Assembly (NCBI RefSeq): GCF_019972155.1
Contig: NZ_BOVL01000010.1
Coordinates: 151,895-215,894, forward strand
Direction: 5' to 3'
DNA: 64,000 nt
From: Bradyrhizobium sp. RD5-C2
GTDB taxonomy: Bacteria > Pseudomonadota > Alphaproteobacteria > Rhizobiales > Xanthobacteraceae
Shown: one piece after another, positions 63,448 through 64,000 of the stretch
Layout of the letters: every line of letters begins with the position of its first letter
How positions within the stretch are numbered: the first letter of the stretch is position 1
Position numbers and translations under genes: made by a program
Notes under the pieces: model-generated
Databases searched by the model: none
Told to the model about the DNA's origin: nothing
The model's input: the letters and a program-made list of their open reading frames with translations, nothing else

Positions 63448-63555
63448 ATGCGACAGGTCCAGTCATTGCTCCGCAACGCGCCCGCGAAAATCGGCCGCCG
63501 TCTTGCGCAGATCGTCGCGATCGCTGCCGCCAGCCTGCCGCAGGCCGGCGCCTAG
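63448..63555 (+). CDS. Possible 35-residue small protein
   Basis: The 35-codon frame MRQVQSLLRNAPAKIGRRL continues with AQIVAIAAASLPQAGA. GGAAGGAAG lies in front of the ATG at 63448. It has a positively charged N-terminal half and a hydrophobic Ala/Ile segment. The frame is too short to judge by itself; it is listed because of the ribosome site. It may be a small membrane peptide or noise. Confidence 0.35.
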   Translation: MRQVQSLLRNAPAKIGRRLAQIVAIAAASLPQAGA

Positions 63556-63668
63556 TTTTCCACCGCCGCGAAGCGCCGCATCCGCGCGCGCTGAATTAAC
63601 TCAACACCATTTCGCGTTAGTGCTAACGTGGTACCCCCGGGCTCTGCCGGCGCAGCAGGGAGGGTTCC

Positions 63669-63884
63669 ATGTCGCGTTTCGTCGTTCAATTCATGAAGGA
63701 CGTGCTCGGCGGCAACGGCCGCCAGCGCGAAGTTTGCCAGGGCGAACTCGAGGTCGATGCCTCGAGCGAAGGCCAGGCCACCGAGATGGCCAAGCTCATA
63801 TTCTGTCAGGAACAGGCACTCTGCGACTGGTCATTGCATGCCGACCGCATCCGGATCGAAGCGGCCGACTTGCAAGTGACCTGA
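63669..63884 (+). CDS. Conserved hypothetical small protein
   Basis: The 71-residue protein has a mixed alpha/beta pattern: FVVQFMKDVLGGNGRQREVCQG, then ELEVDASSEGQATEMAKLIFCQE, then CDWSLHADRIRIEAADLQ. GGGAGGG stands five bases before the ATG. Similar short proteins are common in rhizobia, but no function is known to me. Three cysteines are present. It stands alone after a 700-base region. Confidence 0.7.
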   Translation: MSRFVVQFMKDVLGGNGRQREVCQGELEVDASSEGQATEMAKLIFCQEQALCDWSLHADRIRIEAADLQVT

Positions 63885-63920
63885 GGCGAGGTCGAGTAGC
63901 AGCCACATCTGCTCTGCGCT

Positions 63921-63944
63921 CCCTCTCCCGCTTGCGGGGGAGGG
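63921..63944. repeat. REP-like hairpin CCCTCTCCCGC/GCGGGGGAGGG
   Basis: Eleven-base arms (CCCTCTCCCGC and GCGGGGGAGGG, one mismatch) around TT, then a G-rich tail. It is 36 bases after the preceding gene and may be a dispersed element or act in transcript ending. The window then ends in a C run. Confidence 0.6.
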
Positions 63945-64000
63945 CTGGGGTGGGGGCTCTCTCCACGAGTTACATTGCGGAGAGAGGCCCCCCCCCCCCC

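Noticed and set aside
63411..63599. A 62-codon plus-strand frame
   Set aside because: It has no good start site, is Arg/Pro/His-rich and overlaps the better 35-codon candidate in another frame.

Overview
The window is GC-rich alphaproteobacterial chromosome. Gene content and protein style point to Bradyrhizobium or a close Nitrobacteraceae relative: glnE, an fdsGBA-fdhD-fdsD formate dehydrogenase operon, opgGH glucan genes, tandem oxalate/formate antiporters, oxc/frc, several FCD-type GntR regulators and a TctC-type binding protein. I see no tRNA, rRNA, CRISPR array or transposase gene. The window opens inside glnE and ends in a run of at least 13 C residues, which may be a contig edge.

Layout. 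1-2679: 3' part of glnE. 2829-9944: NAD-dependent molybdenum formate dehydrogenase operon (fdsG, fdsB, fdsA, fdhD, fdsD on the minus strand) with a divergent LysR gene. 10103-13725: osmoregulated periplasmic glucan pair opgG/opgD and opgH, followed convergently by a PleC-like histidine kinase and a CDF metal exporter. 18-25 kb: accessory stretch with a coiled-coil membrane protein, an RlpA-like protein, a decayed 3' fragment of a quinone oxidoreductase gene and its intact parent, a TetR/EamA pair, a hydrolase and a nitronate-monooxygenase-like protein. 25.2-29.3 kb and 41.9-48.3 kb: two blocks of an oxalate utilisation system. 29.5-41.9 kb: DUF2147, DUF2975 plus HTH, an actinobacterial-type DapD, a LysR-leuC-leuD-2HCT transporter unit, a TetR/aldo-keto reductase pair and a MASE1 hybrid kinase. 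48.5-53.6 kb: a five-gene operon with a membrane hydroxylase and an alcohol dehydrogenase, a GntR gene and a frameshifted MFS gene. 54-58.4 kb: NYN-domain protein, DUF1236 protein, PanE-like reductase and an SRPBCC-site-2-protease fusion. 58.7-63 kb: TPP-dependent decarboxylase pair divergent from a TctC, amidohydrolase and 2-hydroxyacid dehydrogenase operon.

How the genes work together. Oxalate can enter through two OxlT-like antiporters. An ADP-forming acyl-CoA ligase may prime CoA activation. Frc exchanges CoA between formyl-CoA and oxalate, and Oxc decarboxylates oxalyl-CoA. The released formate can be oxidised to CO2 with NADH formation by FdsGBAD, encoded 35 kb away.

The main discovery is a repeated 17-bp palindrome, TGGYAT-N5-ATRCCA. 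It lies at six places: upstream of both antiporter genes, a CBS-domain gene, an unlisted 45-codon gene, and twice between gntR and the acyl-CoA ligase gene. In five of the six it sits 1-3 bases downstream of a TTG-type -35 box. This looks like the operator of the GntR protein encoded beside oxc, and it draws the CBS protein and the 45-residue protein into an oxalate regulon.
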